Shown here: positions 19,554 to 28,009 of the stretch, in pieces
Numbering within the stretch: the stretch's first letter is position 1
Layout of the letters: every line of letters starts with the position of its first letter
The notes under the pieces: model-generated
Databases searched by the model: none
Told to the model about the DNA's origin: nothing
What the model saw: only the letters and a program-made list of their open reading frames with translations
DNA from: Pseudomonas sp. B21-040
GTDB lineage: Bacteria > Pseudomonadota > Gammaproteobacteria > Pseudomonadales > Pseudomonadaceae
Direction of reading: 5' to 3'
DNA length: 64,000 nt
Assembly: GCF_024748695.1 (NCBI RefSeq)
Contig: NZ_CP087176.1
Coordinates: 3,899,501-3,963,500 of the forward strand
Made by a program: the position numbers and the translations under genes

Positions 19554-20573
19554 ATGGGTAACGAAAGCATTAATTGGGACAAGCTGGGTTTTGACTACAT
19601 CAAGACAGACAAGCGTTTCTTGTCGTACTGGCGCAATGGCGAGTGGGACAAAGGCACCCTGACCGAAGACAACGTGCTGCACATCAGCGAAGGCTCCACC
19701 GCCCTTCACTATGGCCAGCAATGCTTCGAAGGCATGAAGGCCTATCGTTGCAAGGACGGTTCGATCAACCTGTTCCGCCCGGACCAGAATGCCCTGCGCA
19801 TGCAGCGCAGCTGTGCACGTCTGCTGATGCCGTTCGTCGAAACCGAACAGTTCATCGAAGCGTGCAAGGCCGTGGTCCGCGCCAACGAACGTTTCATCCC
19901 GCCTTACGGCACCGGCGGCGCGCTGTACCTGCGTCCGTTCGTGATCGGCGTGGGTGACAACATCGGCGTGCGTACCGCGCCCGAGTTCATCTTCTCGATC
20001 TTCGCCATTCCGGTTGGTGCCTACTTCAAGGGCGGCCTGACCCCGCACAACTTCCTGATCTCCAGCTTCGACCGTGCAGCCCCACAAGGCACCGGCGCGG
20101 CCAAGGTCGGTGGCAACTACGCCGCCAGCCTGATGCCAGGCTCCCAGGCCAAGAAAGCGCACTACGCCGACTGCATCTACCTGGACCCGATGACCCACAC
20201 CAAAATCGAGGAAGTCGGTTCGGCCAACTTCTTCGGGATCACCCACGACAACAAGTTCGTCACCCCGAACTCGCCGTCGGTACTGCCAGGCATCACCCGC
20301 CTGTCGTTGATCGAGCTGGCCAAATCGCGTCTGGGCCTGGAAGTGATCGAAGGCGACGTGTTCATCGACAAGCTCTCGGACTTCAAAGAAGCCGGCGCTT
20401 GCGGTACTGCTGCCGTGATCACCCCGATCGGCGGCATCAGCTACAACGATCACCTGCACGTGTTCCACAGTGAAACCGAAGTCGGCCCGGTCACCCAGAA
20501 GCTCTACAAAGAGCTGACCGGTGTGCAGACTGGCGACATCGAAGCGCCGGCGGGCTGGATCGTCAAGGTTTGA
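19554..20573 (+). CDS. ilvE: Branched-chain amino acid aminotransferase
   Basis: A 339-residue PLP aminotransferase of fold type IV. Recognisable parts are EGSTALHYGQQCFEGMKAYR, the PLP lysine in GAAKVGGNYAAS, and FGITHDNKFVTPNSPSVLPG. The start at 19554 (MGNESINWDKLGF) has GAGGGTGTC upstream and is preferred over 19515. It interconverts valine, leucine and isoleucine with their keto acids, which the upstream bkd complex oxidises. A strong terminator follows. Confidence 0.93.
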   Translation: MGNESINWDKLGFDYIKTDKRFLSYWRNGEWDKGTLTEDNVLHISEGSTALHYGQQCFEGMKAYRCKDGSINLFRPDQNALRMQRSCARLLMPFVETEQFIEACKAVVRANERFIPPYGTGGALYLRPFVIGVGDNIGVRTAPEFIFSIFAIPVGAYFKGGLTPHNFLISSFDRAAPQGTGAAKVGGNYAASLMPGSQAKKAHYADCIYLDPMTHTKIEEVGSANFFGITHDNKFVTPNSPSVLPGITRLSLIELAKSRLGLEVIEGDVFIDKLSDFKEAGACGTAAVITPIGGISYNDHLHVFHSETEVGPVTQKLYKELTGVQTGDIEAPAGWIVKV

Positions 20574-20597
20574 TCTGACGTTGCAGTACGCTTGAGT

Positions 20598-20637
20598 AAA
20601 AAAGCCCGGCCATCCATTGGATGACCGGGCTTTTTTT
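20598..20637. terminator. Rho-independent terminator after ilvE (bidirectional)
   Basis: A GC-rich stem (AAGCCCGGCCATCC / GGATGACCGGGCTT around ATT) is flanked by an A-run on the left and seven T on the right. It can therefore stop transcription of ilvE and of the convergent ArsR-type gene. Confidence 0.93.
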
Positions 20638-20666
20638 CATCTGTACCTTATTAATATTTTTATATA

Positions 20667-21422
20667 TCAGTGTCTTACAGCAACTTCATGAGATGTTTCA
20701 TAAACAGGAGCGGGCGATCCGCTTGAGGGCGGTAACATCAGGTCAAACCGCGTACTCAGTGCCTTGCGCCCCACCGCTGTCAACGTCAACGCCCGGCTGT
20801 CCAGATCCTGCGTCACCCATTTGCGCTGGATCGCGGTTTGCAGCAACGCTGCACCCAATGAGCCGCCCAGATGCGGCCGGCGCATGCTCCAATCCAGGCA
20901 TGGGCAAGCGAAACGACGACGCAAGGTGTTCAGGTCCTTGACCTCGATCCCCAATCCTTCGAACAGCACCTCGCCACTGTCGCTCAGCCGATAGGCCTGC
21001 TCATCGGTTTCCAGCAACCAGCCTTTCTCCAGCATCCGGTCATGCAGCAACACCGCCAACGTCCCCGCCATGTGGTCGTAACAGGTGCGGGCAAATTGCA
21101 GCCGATCCGGCGTGCGCGAGTTGAACGTCGGCGCAGTGTTCTGGCCAATCACCATCAATGCTTCCAGTGCCTGGGCCACACGCTTGTCCGCCAGGCTGTA
21201 ATAGCGATGGCGGCCCTGCACGTGCAGCCGCACCAGCGCCAGTTCCTTGAGTTTGGCCAAGTGCGCGCTGGCGGTAGAGGCGCTGACTTCGGCAATCGCC
21301 GCCAGCTCGGTGCTGGTGCGTGCGTGGCCGTCCATCAGCGAACAGAGGATTTTCGTCCGGGCCGGCTCCGCGATGGCTGCCGCGACCTGAGAAACGCCAA
21401 TGTCGTGTTGTTCTACGTTCAT
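20667..21422 (-). CDS. ArsR-type winged-helix regulator with extended C-terminus
   Basis: A 251-residue protein, longer than simple ArsR regulators (about 100). Residues 10-85 form the HTH (AEPARTKILCSLMDGHARTS, SASTASAHLAKLKELALV, QGRHRYYSL). The remaining 165 residues hold a cysteine pair (ACPCLDW, about 185) and no metal motif I can name. It is divergent from a P450 gene with 82 bp between the starts, so it probably controls that gene. Confidence 0.8.
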   Translation of the reverse strand: MNVEQHDIGVSQVAAAIAEPARTKILCSLMDGHARTSTELAAIAEVSASTASAHLAKLKELALVRLHVQGRHRYYSLADKRVAQALEALMVIGQNTAPTFNSRTPDRLQFARTCYDHMAGTLAVLLHDRMLEKGWLLETDEQAYRLSDSGEVLFEGLGIEVKDLNTLRRRFACPCLDWSMRRPHLGGSLGAALLQTAIQRKWVTQDLDSRALTLTAVGRKALSTRFDLMLPPSSGSPAPVYETSHEVAVRH

Positions 21423-21504
21423 ATTTCGCTCCCGGACGAATCAAGGGCTTTTCGGACTGGAGATAGTAGCAACACTTTCCCCACCACGAACAAGGCTGTG
21501 GCCC

Positions 21505-22611
21505 ATGGACCCGATCATCGCTGCGACTCATGCCGACCCTTATCCCTATTACGCGCAATTACGTGCACAAGGCGGGCTGGTTTTTCACGAACGACTGAAT
21601 ATGTGGGTAGCCAGCACTGCCCGAGCCGTTGCCGCTGTACTGGCGCATCCCGATTGTCATGTCCGACCGGCGCAAGAACCGGTGCCCAAGGCGATTGCCG
21701 GTGGTATGGCGGGCAAGGTATTCGGGCAATTGATGCGCATGAATGAAGGCGAACGGCAGCGCTGTCCGAGGTCGGCGATTGAGCCTGGGTTAGCGCTGAT
21801 TGATGTGGATGAAGTCAATTCGCTAGTGGCCGCGCGGTTGATCACGCCGCACGCCGATGGGTTATACAACGCCATGTTTCGCGGGCCGGTGTGCGTAGTG
21901 GCGGCGTTGCTGGGATTCACGCCGGCTCAGGGTCGGGCGATCAGCGAGCTGACGGCGGAGTTTGTTGCGTGCCTGTCACCGCTCAGCGATCAGGCGCAAC
22001 TCAATGCCGCACAGGCTGCCGCCGAACATTTACGGGGTTACTTGATTGAGCTTCTCGACGATGCGGATAACAAGAGCCCGCTGCTCGCCGGGATTCGCGG
22101 GCGCTTTACGGGTGACCCCGAAACGCTGTTTGCCAATCTGATCGGATTGTTTTCCCAGACGTTTGATGCCACTGCAGGACTGATCGGTAATGCGCTATTG
22201 GCAGTGATTCGACATCCATTGCTACTGGAGGCACGCGCAGAAGATGTGATTGCCGAAACCCAGCGTTTTGACCCGTCGGTACAGAACACTCGCCGGTTTG
22301 TCGCCGCGCCGTGTGAAATCGAGGGGGTAAGCCTTGATTCGGGCGATGTGATTCTTCTGCTGTTGGCGTCGGCCAATCGCGATCCGCAGCTCAATGATCG
22401 TGCGGACGTCTTTCTGGTGGATCGCCCGCAGCGTCGCAGTTTTACCTTCGGCGCCGGAAGGCATCATTGTCCGGGGCACGTATTGGCGTTGGGGATTGCC
22501 AGTGCGACGCTGCGGGAGATTCTGGCGCATCGACCTGCGCTGGAGCAGTTTGCCTGGGCGTATCGGCCTTCGCTGAATGGCCGGGTTCCGGTGTTTCGTG
22601 ACGCGCCATGA
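21505..22611 (+). CDS. Cytochrome P450
   Basis: A 368-residue P450, at the short end for bacterial enzymes. The haem-cysteine loop FTFGAGRHHCPGHVLALGIA is intact, and the I-helix region reads LIGLFSQTFDATAGLIGN. The ExxR motif is not obvious at the usual place. The start at 21505 (MDPIIAATHADPYPYY) is typical; the upstream 35 codons overlap the regulator promoter. No ferredoxin or reductase gene is adjacent, and the substrate is unknown. Confidence 0.88.
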   Translation: MDPIIAATHADPYPYYAQLRAQGGLVFHERLNMWVASTARAVAAVLAHPDCHVRPAQEPVPKAIAGGMAGKVFGQLMRMNEGERQRCPRSAIEPGLALIDVDEVNSLVAARLITPHADGLYNAMFRGPVCVVAALLGFTPAQGRAISELTAEFVACLSPLSDQAQLNAAQAAAEHLRGYLIELLDDADNKSPLLAGIRGRFTGDPETLFANLIGLFSQTFDATAGLIGNALLAVIRHPLLLEARAEDVIAETQRFDPSVQNTRRFVAAPCEIEGVSLDSGDVILLLLASANRDPQLNDRADVFLVDRPQRRSFTFGAGRHHCPGHVLALGIASATLREILAHRPALEQFAWAYRPSLNGRVPVFRDAP

Positions 22612-22617
22612 GACCTG

Positions 22618-23106
22618 TCAATCCATTAACGACCCGACACACTCTGCATCCGGCCAGAACAATGCCGCCTGCCCCCGATGCTCGCCGTGCTGATCGATCA
22701 GGGTCCAGACCTTGCCTTCGTAAATCATGAAGGCATGGCCGTCCCTGTCCACCCGCCAGCCGCTATAGCCATGAGCAATTCCGTTCGCCGTGACCTGTTC
22801 CAGCAGTGACTGGCGCATGGCTCGGTCCAACGGCGAAGCGCTGAACCGTGACGGCATGCCAAGGAACTGCTCGCGATCGTATTTGAAACAGGCCAGCGTC
22901 TGTTCATTGGCGTAGAAGAAACGGGGATCGCCTTCAGTGCCATGGGCTAACAGGCTGTAAGGCGCGTGCTCGTGCAACCAATGCAAGCGTTCCGGCCCGG
23001 TCAGTGATTCAGGGGCCGGCAGCCCCTGGCCGGTCCAGTGCCGATAAGCCTCGTCCAGCAACTGAACAGCCGCGTATTCGTTGATTGGCGACACGCGCCC
23101 TCCCAT
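22618..23106 (-). CDS. MEKHLA/PAS-like domain protein
   Basis: A 162-residue cytosolic protein with the MEKHLA pattern: LLAHGTEGDPRFFYANEQTL, FLGMPSRFSA, DRAMRQSLLEQV, GYSGWRVDRDGHAFMI. The family is PAS-like; its function in bacteria is unknown. It is convergent with the P450 (7 nt between stops). The ribosome-binding site is weak, so the exact start is uncertain. Confidence 0.7.
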   Translation of the reverse strand: MGGRVSPINEYAAVQLLDEAYRHWTGQGLPAPESLTGPERLHWLHEHAPYSLLAHGTEGDPRFFYANEQTLACFKYDREQFLGMPSRFSASPLDRAMRQSLLEQVTANGIAHGYSGWRVDRDGHAFMIYEGKVWTLIDQHGEHRGQAALFWPDAECVGSLMD

Positions 23107-23279
23107 GCCATTGCGTTGGTGATACGACGCGCCATAGCCTATCCAAATCGATCAGAAAAATCCTCTGACCTTACCTTGCATTAATTACATCAGGTTAAAG
23201 GAGTAATTACCTGCGATGCGTTTATCGAGAGTGGCTTTCTCCCTAGAGTCACCGCAACAAAACCCGCGAGGCGCCATTG

Positions 23280-24311
23280 ATGCAAACCCTACTGGACACG
23301 TCTCTGAGTTCTTTTGCCCGGACCGACCTTTTGCAAGGCCCGACGCCAATCCAGCGCGCTGAACGCCTTGAACAGCAGTTGGGTTTGAAGGCCCGAGGCA
23401 TCGGCCTGTTCGTCAAACGCGATGACCACATGCTGATTGGCGGTGGCGGCAACAAGCTGCGCAAACTCGAATTTCATCTCGGTGCAGCGCTGGCAGCAGG
23501 GGTCGACACGGTCTTCACCATCGGCGGCCTTCAATCCAATCATGCGCGCCTGACCGCCGCGGCATGCGCCCGCCTCGGCATCGCCTGCGAACTGATCCTC
23601 ACCCGTTCAGTGCCCAAAACAGAAGTGGACTACGAACTTAACGGCAACATCCTGCTCGACCAATTATTCGGCGCCACCCTCCGCGTGCTTGCCGGCGGCA
23701 GCAATTCACTCGCCGAAGCCGAGAATCGTGCCGAACACCTTCGGGGTTCCGGACGCAAGGTGCTGGTGATTCCTACGGGTGGTTCGACACCACTGGGCAG
23801 CCTTGGCTATGCGCGCTGCGCGGCGGAGATCGCGCAACAGGAAACCGAACTCGGCCTGGCCTTCAACCAGGTCGTGGTGCCGAACGGCAGCGCCGGCACC
23901 CACGCCGGGCTCGCGGCCGGGTTTGAGCTACTGGATCGAAGTGCCTCGCTGGTGAAGTCCTACTCGGTTTTATCAGACAGAGAAACTTCGGCGGCCCGAA
24001 CCCTGCAACTGACTCAGGAAATACTGGCATTGCTGGGCAGCAGCGCCACTGTTCAGGCTTCAGATATTGTCATCGACGGCAGTCAGTTGGGCGATGGCTA
24101 CGGCCTCCCGACGCCGGCCATGCGCGAGGCGGTGCACTTGATGGCTCGCGCAGAAGGCCTGTTGCTCGACCCGGTGTATTCCGGCAAAGCGTTTGCCGGG
24201 CTAGTGACCGATCTCCGGGACGGGCGCTTCCAGCGCGGGGACAATGTGCTGTTTGTGATGACGGGTGGTGCGCCGGGGTTGTATGCGTATAGGGAGGCGT
24301 TTCAGGGGTGA
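23280..24311 (+). CDS. D-cysteine desulfhydrase / ACC-deaminase-family PLP enzyme
   Basis: A 343-residue PLP enzyme of the tryptophan-synthase-beta fold. The PLP lysine is Lys59 in GGGGNKLRKLEF; GGLQSNHARLTAAAC follows, and the phosphate loop is PNGSAGTHAGLAAGF. The pattern fits D-cysteine desulfhydrase (DcyD), which releases sulfide, pyruvate and ammonia; ACC deaminase is the alternative in this family. The ATG at 23280 follows GCGAGG. It stands alone; the upstream region is AT-rich and probably carries its promoter. Confidence 0.8.
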   Translation: MQTLLDTSLSSFARTDLLQGPTPIQRAERLEQQLGLKARGIGLFVKRDDHMLIGGGGNKLRKLEFHLGAALAAGVDTVFTIGGLQSNHARLTAAACARLGIACELILTRSVPKTEVDYELNGNILLDQLFGATLRVLAGGSNSLAEAENRAEHLRGSGRKVLVIPTGGSTPLGSLGYARCAAEIAQQETELGLAFNQVVVPNGSAGTHAGLAAGFELLDRSASLVKSYSVLSDRETSAARTLQLTQEILALLGSSATVQASDIVIDGSQLGDGYGLPTPAMREAVHLMARAEGLLLDPVYSGKAFAGLVTDLRDGRFQRGDNVLFVMTGGAPGLYAYREAFQG

Positions 24312-24413
24312 GCCATTGAAACAACGGCCGCAATCTCAGAACTCTCCTACATCTATCAAATGCCCATTGATATAGCGTTCACATCGTTTTTAAAGGATGA
24401 GACAAGAACGCTA

Positions 24414-24758
24414 ATGGCTCGTAAAACAGAGACACCTTTGGTTCAAAGCCCGACATCCGTCGACGGGCACCCTGCCTGTAACAGCCACGACCACCCGAAA
24501 ACCATTCAGGACGCCCTTCATTTTTTTTGGATAAGCGGATTTTTAAAAGATGATCAGGCAGGTGACTTTCTAAAATACGAACTGACCGTTCCGCCTGAGT
24601 CAGAAGTCGCGATACTGTGTGTACTGGGCTGGAAGAATCTTGATCAAAGCGAGGACGGGGACTGTTTACTGACGGCCGGGCAGGTCCAACAAATCGCAAT
24701 AGCGCTCAATGAGCAGCTACCGACTGAATTGGACCTCTTCATCGGGCTGCGGGAGTAG
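24414..24758 (+). CDS. Hypothetical protein (114 aa)
   Basis: Unrecognised. It is hydrophilic and acidic, with DALHFFWISGFLKDDQAGDF and a C-terminal LPTELDLFIGLRE. The start is uncertain: 24414 gives MARKTETPLV, with AAAGGA 17 nt upstream, and an ATG at 24360 would add 18 residues. Base composition is lower in GC than its neighbours. It is a single gene between DcyD and the convergent FKBP gene. Confidence 0.5.
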   Translation: MARKTETPLVQSPTSVDGHPACNSHDHPKTIQDALHFFWISGFLKDDQAGDFLKYELTVPPESEVAILCVLGWKNLDQSEDGDCLLTAGQVQQIAIALNEQLPTELDLFIGLRE

Positions 24759-24803
24759 GTTTTCCAAACGTACCCACCGACGCCGATTCAACCCCAATGC
24801 CAG

Positions 24804-25142
24804 TCAATCATCCCGCGTCAGCACTTCCAGCAATTCAATCTCGAAAATCAAATTCGAATTCGGCGTGATCGCCCCCATCGAACGCTCGCCATAGCCTAGA
24901 TGCGCCGGCACCAGCAATTTGCGCTTGCCGCCCACCTGCATGCCCATGATCCCCTGGTCCCAGCCCTTGATAACCCGACCGGTGCCGATCACGCACTGGA
25001 AAGGTTTGCCACGGCTGTAGGAAGAGTCGAATTCAGTGCCGTCTTCCAGCCAGCCACGGTATTGGGTGGTGATCAGCGCGCCTTTGACAGCGGCTTTGCC
25101 GTCGCCTGGCTGGAGGTCGATGATTTGCAGTTCTTCATTCAT
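24804..25142 (-). CDS. FKBP-type peptidyl-prolyl cis-trans isomerase
   Basis: A 112-residue single FKBP domain. Active-site landmarks: YRGWLEDGTEFDSSYSRGKP, VIKGWDQGIMGMQVGGKRKL, and PAHLGYGERSMGAITPNSNL. There is no signal peptide, so it is cytosolic. It catalyses proline isomerisation in protein folding. A very small possible gene lies just upstream on the same strand. Confidence 0.92.
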   Translation of the reverse strand: MNEELQIIDLQPGDGKAAVKGALITTQYRGWLEDGTEFDSSYSRGKPFQCVIGTGRVIKGWDQGIMGMQVGGKRKLLVPAHLGYGERSMGAITPNSNLIFEIELLEVLTRDD

Positions 25143-25213
25143 GACGATGTTTCATCTGTTGGCGGAATTCGAGGGGCGTGGTTTTCCCAGAAAATCACCC
25201 GGCTGGCAACTGC

Positions 25214-25354
25214 TCAGGCGCCTTTATCGGGGTGAGACAACATTTCCACGACTTTCTTGCCTTCCTTCTGCTTCGCCTCGACCGCGAAGTACTGACCTGA
25301 GACATGCAGATGATCTCCAGCAGGCGGACGATCACGAAGCTGAGGGCGTGCCAA
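25214..25354 (-). CDS. Possible small protein (46 aa, TTG start)
   Basis: This frame ends in YFAVEAKQKEGKKVVEML then SHPDKGA, which reads like real protein and differs from the longer overlapping frame, which is arginine-rich nonsense. The only start in frame is TTG at 25354, directly after a stop, with no clear ribosome-binding site. It may be a genuine small gene or the 3' part of a damaged one. It lies 71 nt upstream of the FKBP gene. Confidence 0.35.
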   Translation of the reverse strand: MARPQLRDRPPAGDHLHVSGQYFAVEAKQKEGKKVVEMLSHPDKGA

Positions 25355-25464
25355 TCAAGTCTAGCGCTGGCTGCAAAGAAAGCGACTGTAACCCGGTGAC
25401 CGGGTGAACTAACATAAACACCTAATCCTCCTCGGTTTAACACCCCAATGATGGCGATCCCTGA

Positions 25465-26538
25465 ATGAATCCGCTCTGGACCAGCGCAGCCATCGGCTCA
25501 GTCCTGCTTGCCCTGCTCATCGCGATGATCCATCGGGAACGTTCGCTGAAAAAGCAATTGGCCGAATGCCGGACGCTGATCGCCAGCCTGTCCCAGGGCC
25601 CTTCTGTGCGCCAGGATGGCGATGTCGAACGCTTCAAGCGCAGCCAATATTTCGCCCGCATTGGCACCTGGGACTGGGACGTCGACACCGAAAAACTTTA
25701 CTGGTCGGATGCGATCTACGGCATGTTCGGCTTCAAGATCGGCGAAGTGACGCCCTCCTACGCCCTGTTTTGTTCCTGCGTACACCCGGAGGACCGGGCC
25801 AGCGTGCGTGCCGGGGAGTTGCGCTGCGTGGAAACCGGCGAAAACCATGACGAAGAATACCGCGTGGTCTGGCCCGACGGCAGCATTCACTGGCTGCGAG
25901 AAACCGGCAATGTGGTCAAGAACGACCACGACGCCACCATCAAAATGATGGGTGTAGTGCGCGACATCACCGAGGAAAAAGCCTCCGCCAGTTACCTGCA
26001 ACACCTGGCTCACTACGACCCATTGACTGGCCTGCCCAATCGCCTGGTGCTCGAAGAACGCTTGTCCGAAGCGCTGGAACAAGCACGCATCAGCGCCACC
26101 CGGATTGCGCTGGTGTTTGTCGACCTCAATGGTTTCAAGGCGATCAACGACCACTACGGTCATGCCGCCGGCGACCGCGTCCTGATCACCACCGCCACAC
26201 GTTTGAAGACGATCTTGCGCTCAACCGACACCGTCGCCCGCATTGGCGGTGACGAGTTCGTGGTCATCCTTCAAGGCTTGTCCAAAAACATCTGCCTGCA
26301 GGAAGAAGCCCGCACTATCTCTCAGAAAATCTTCGTCGAACTGTCACCACCGATCACCATCGGCAACGATCAGCGCCACATCGGCACCAGCCTGGGCGTC
26401 GCGGTGTTTCCGGACCATGCACAGAGCATGGACCGGTTGATTCATATTGCGGACCTGGCGATGTATGAAGCCAAGCGCAGTGGCAATAATCAGTATCGGT
26501 TGGGCGATCAGATAGACAGTCACAGCCGGGTGGAATGA
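25465..26538 (+). CDS. PAS-GGDEF diguanylate cyclase, membrane-anchored
   Basis: A 357-residue protein. One N-terminal membrane helix (about 6-22), a short coiled region, a PAS/PAC domain (about 55-175; IGTWDWDVDTEKLYWSDAIY), then a GGDEF domain (185-345). The active site reads GGDEF, and an inhibitory I-site RSTD lies five residues before it, so it should make c-di-GMP with product feedback. There is no EAL domain. It is a lone gene. Confidence 0.92.
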   Translation: MNPLWTSAAIGSVLLALLIAMIHRERSLKKQLAECRTLIASLSQGPSVRQDGDVERFKRSQYFARIGTWDWDVDTEKLYWSDAIYGMFGFKIGEVTPSYALFCSCVHPEDRASVRAGELRCVETGENHDEEYRVVWPDGSIHWLRETGNVVKNDHDATIKMMGVVRDITEEKASASYLQHLAHYDPLTGLPNRLVLEERLSEALEQARISATRIALVFVDLNGFKAINDHYGHAAGDRVLITTATRLKTILRSTDTVARIGGDEFVVILQGLSKNICLQEEARTISQKIFVELSPPITIGNDQRHIGTSLGVAVFPDHAQSMDRLIHIADLAMYEAKRSGNNQYRLGDQIDSHSRVE

Positions 26539-26543
26539 CCCGA

Positions 26544-27008
26544 TCAGTCTTGGCGCTGGCCAAAAAGAATGCCGTTGAACGTGTGGGTGCAGCATTGACA
26601 CTTCGCCTTCATGCCTTGTGCCGTCAGCTTCGGGTTAACGATCTGCAAATCCCCTTGGTCGTCGACATATAGGCCACTGAAATAGCTCGACTCTCCCAGA
26701 CGAACTGTCTCCTGCCTTTCGCTTTCACGCAGGGCAACCATCCAGAACACCGGTTCATGCCTGTCGAGGCGGGCTACCGCCTCACTGAAAACCTCATTCC
26801 ATTGCTTGCCGACGCGGGACAACAGAAACCGAAACAAAGGCGTGTAATCGAACCCGTAACGGCGAGTTCCGTGCATCGAACCCCGTGACGCGTCACTCAG
26901 AACTTCAGCCTTGGTGTTTCGTTGGTGACGGTAGGCACCGGTTTGGTCGTTGCACCGAACGCCCCACGTGCGGGTATTCTCCTTGCGGTAAAGCGGTTTC
27001 TTTTCCAA
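26544..27008 (-). CDS. Conserved-looking hypothetical protein (154 aa, TTG start)
   Basis: Unrecognised. Visible features: RKENTRTWGVRCND at the N-terminus, YGFDYTPLFRFLLSRVGKQW, VFWMVALRES, and a cysteine cluster KCQCCTHTF near the C-terminus that could bind metal. The start is TTG at 27008 with GGAG seven nt upstream; the first internal ATG would remove about 43 residues. It is convergent with the cyclase gene (5 nt apart). Two near-identical 17-mers lie upstream at 27049 and 27114. Confidence 0.6.
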   Translation of the reverse strand: MEKKPLYRKENTRTWGVRCNDQTGAYRHQRNTKAEVLSDASRGSMHGTRRYGFDYTPLFRFLLSRVGKQWNEVFSEAVARLDRHEPVFWMVALRESERQETVRLGESSYFSGLYVDDQGDLQIVNPKLTAQGMKAKCQCCTHTFNGILFGQRQD

Positions 27009-27048
27009 CGAGCGGCTCCTGACATCCAGTCAATAAATTCGACCCAAA

Positions 27049-27130
27049 GCCTCACTGGAACGGCGGACGATTTCAAATAGCCTTCCATGGCAAATTGTTG
27101 CTGGTGACTAAATGCCTCACTGGAATGGCG
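27049..27130. repeat. Pair of 17-bp direct repeats
   Basis: GCCTCACTGGAACGGCG (27049-27065) and GCCTCACTGGAATGGCG (27114-27130) differ at one base and are 65 bp apart, start to start. They sit in the 240-bp gap between two divergent genes, so duplicated operator sites are possible. The rest of the gap shows nothing else I can name. Confidence 0.55.
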
Positions 27131-27248
27131 CCCACAATCGCTTCAACGCTTTCAGGCCTGACTGTTTCGATGATTCTGTCCCGCACTGTACCGGGAGTTG
27201 CGCCCCGGGTCGGCGTAGGCTGCGTAAAAACACCCGGGATCAACCGCC

Positions 27249-27854
27249 ATGCACATCGCCATTCTGACTTTCGACGGTTTCAACGAACTCGACTCCCTGA
27301 TTGCTTACGGCATGCTCAGCCGGGTTTCGCTGCTGGGCGACAAGGACTGGCACGTGAGCATTGCCTCGCCGACATCGCGGGTCACGTCGATGAATGGTTT
27401 GACCATCGACGCGCACATTGATCTGGCCGAGGCCTGTCAGGCGGATGCGGTGCTGGTCGGCAGTGGCAGGAAGACCCGGGAAGTGGCCGAGGATTCGACG
27501 ATCATGGACCAACTGCGCTTCGACCCAAGCCGCCAGCTACTGGCTGCGCAGTGTTCTGGCACTTTTCTGTTGGCAAAACTCGGGCTGCTTGGCGACGCCC
27601 CCGCGTGCACCGATTCCATCAGCAAACCGTGGGTGCAGGCGGCCGGGGTCAATGTGGTCAATCAGGCGTTTTATGCCAATGGCAATGTCGCCACGGCGGG
27701 GGGGTGTTTGTCGGCGCAGTACCTTGTCGCGTGGTTGCTGGCACGTTTGAAGGGCACTGAAACGGCGCACGAGGTACTGCACTATTTCGCGCCCGTGGGT
27801 GAGAAAGAAGGCTACGTGACGCAAGCGTTTACTCACATCGAGGCCCATCTGTAG
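27249..27854 (+). CDS. DJ-1/PfpI-family protein
   Basis: A 201-residue single-domain protein with [16 protein letters not shown] at the start and the nucleophile elbow [16 protein letters not shown] (Cys about 101), followed by an Ala/Gly-rich helix region. It lacks the AraC HTH found in GlxA-type relatives, so it is an enzyme-like or stress protein of unknown reaction. Isonitrile hydratase is one activity known in the family. It is probably monocistronic. Confidence 0.8.
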   Translation: MHIAILTFDGFNELDSLIAYGMLSRVSLLGDKDWHVSIASPTSRVTSMNGLTIDAHIDLAEACQADAVLVGSGRKTREVAEDSTIMDQLRFDPSRQLLAAQCSGTFLLAKLGLLGDAPACTDSISKPWVQAAGVNVVNQAFYANGNVATAGGCLSAQYLVAWLLARLKGTETAHEVLHYFAPVGEKEGYVTQAFTHIEAHL

Positions 27855-28009
27855 CGGCACCGCCCGCAAGTGCATTGATCCGTTTGGCGCATCAATGCAT
27901 GCCAACAATGCACTTATCATATCGATCTTCCTGCTCCACTATCCGCCCCAATAAGAACCGTGCTCCGCGTCCAGGCGGGCACGTCATAAAAGCGGTGGAG
28001 TACACGTCA

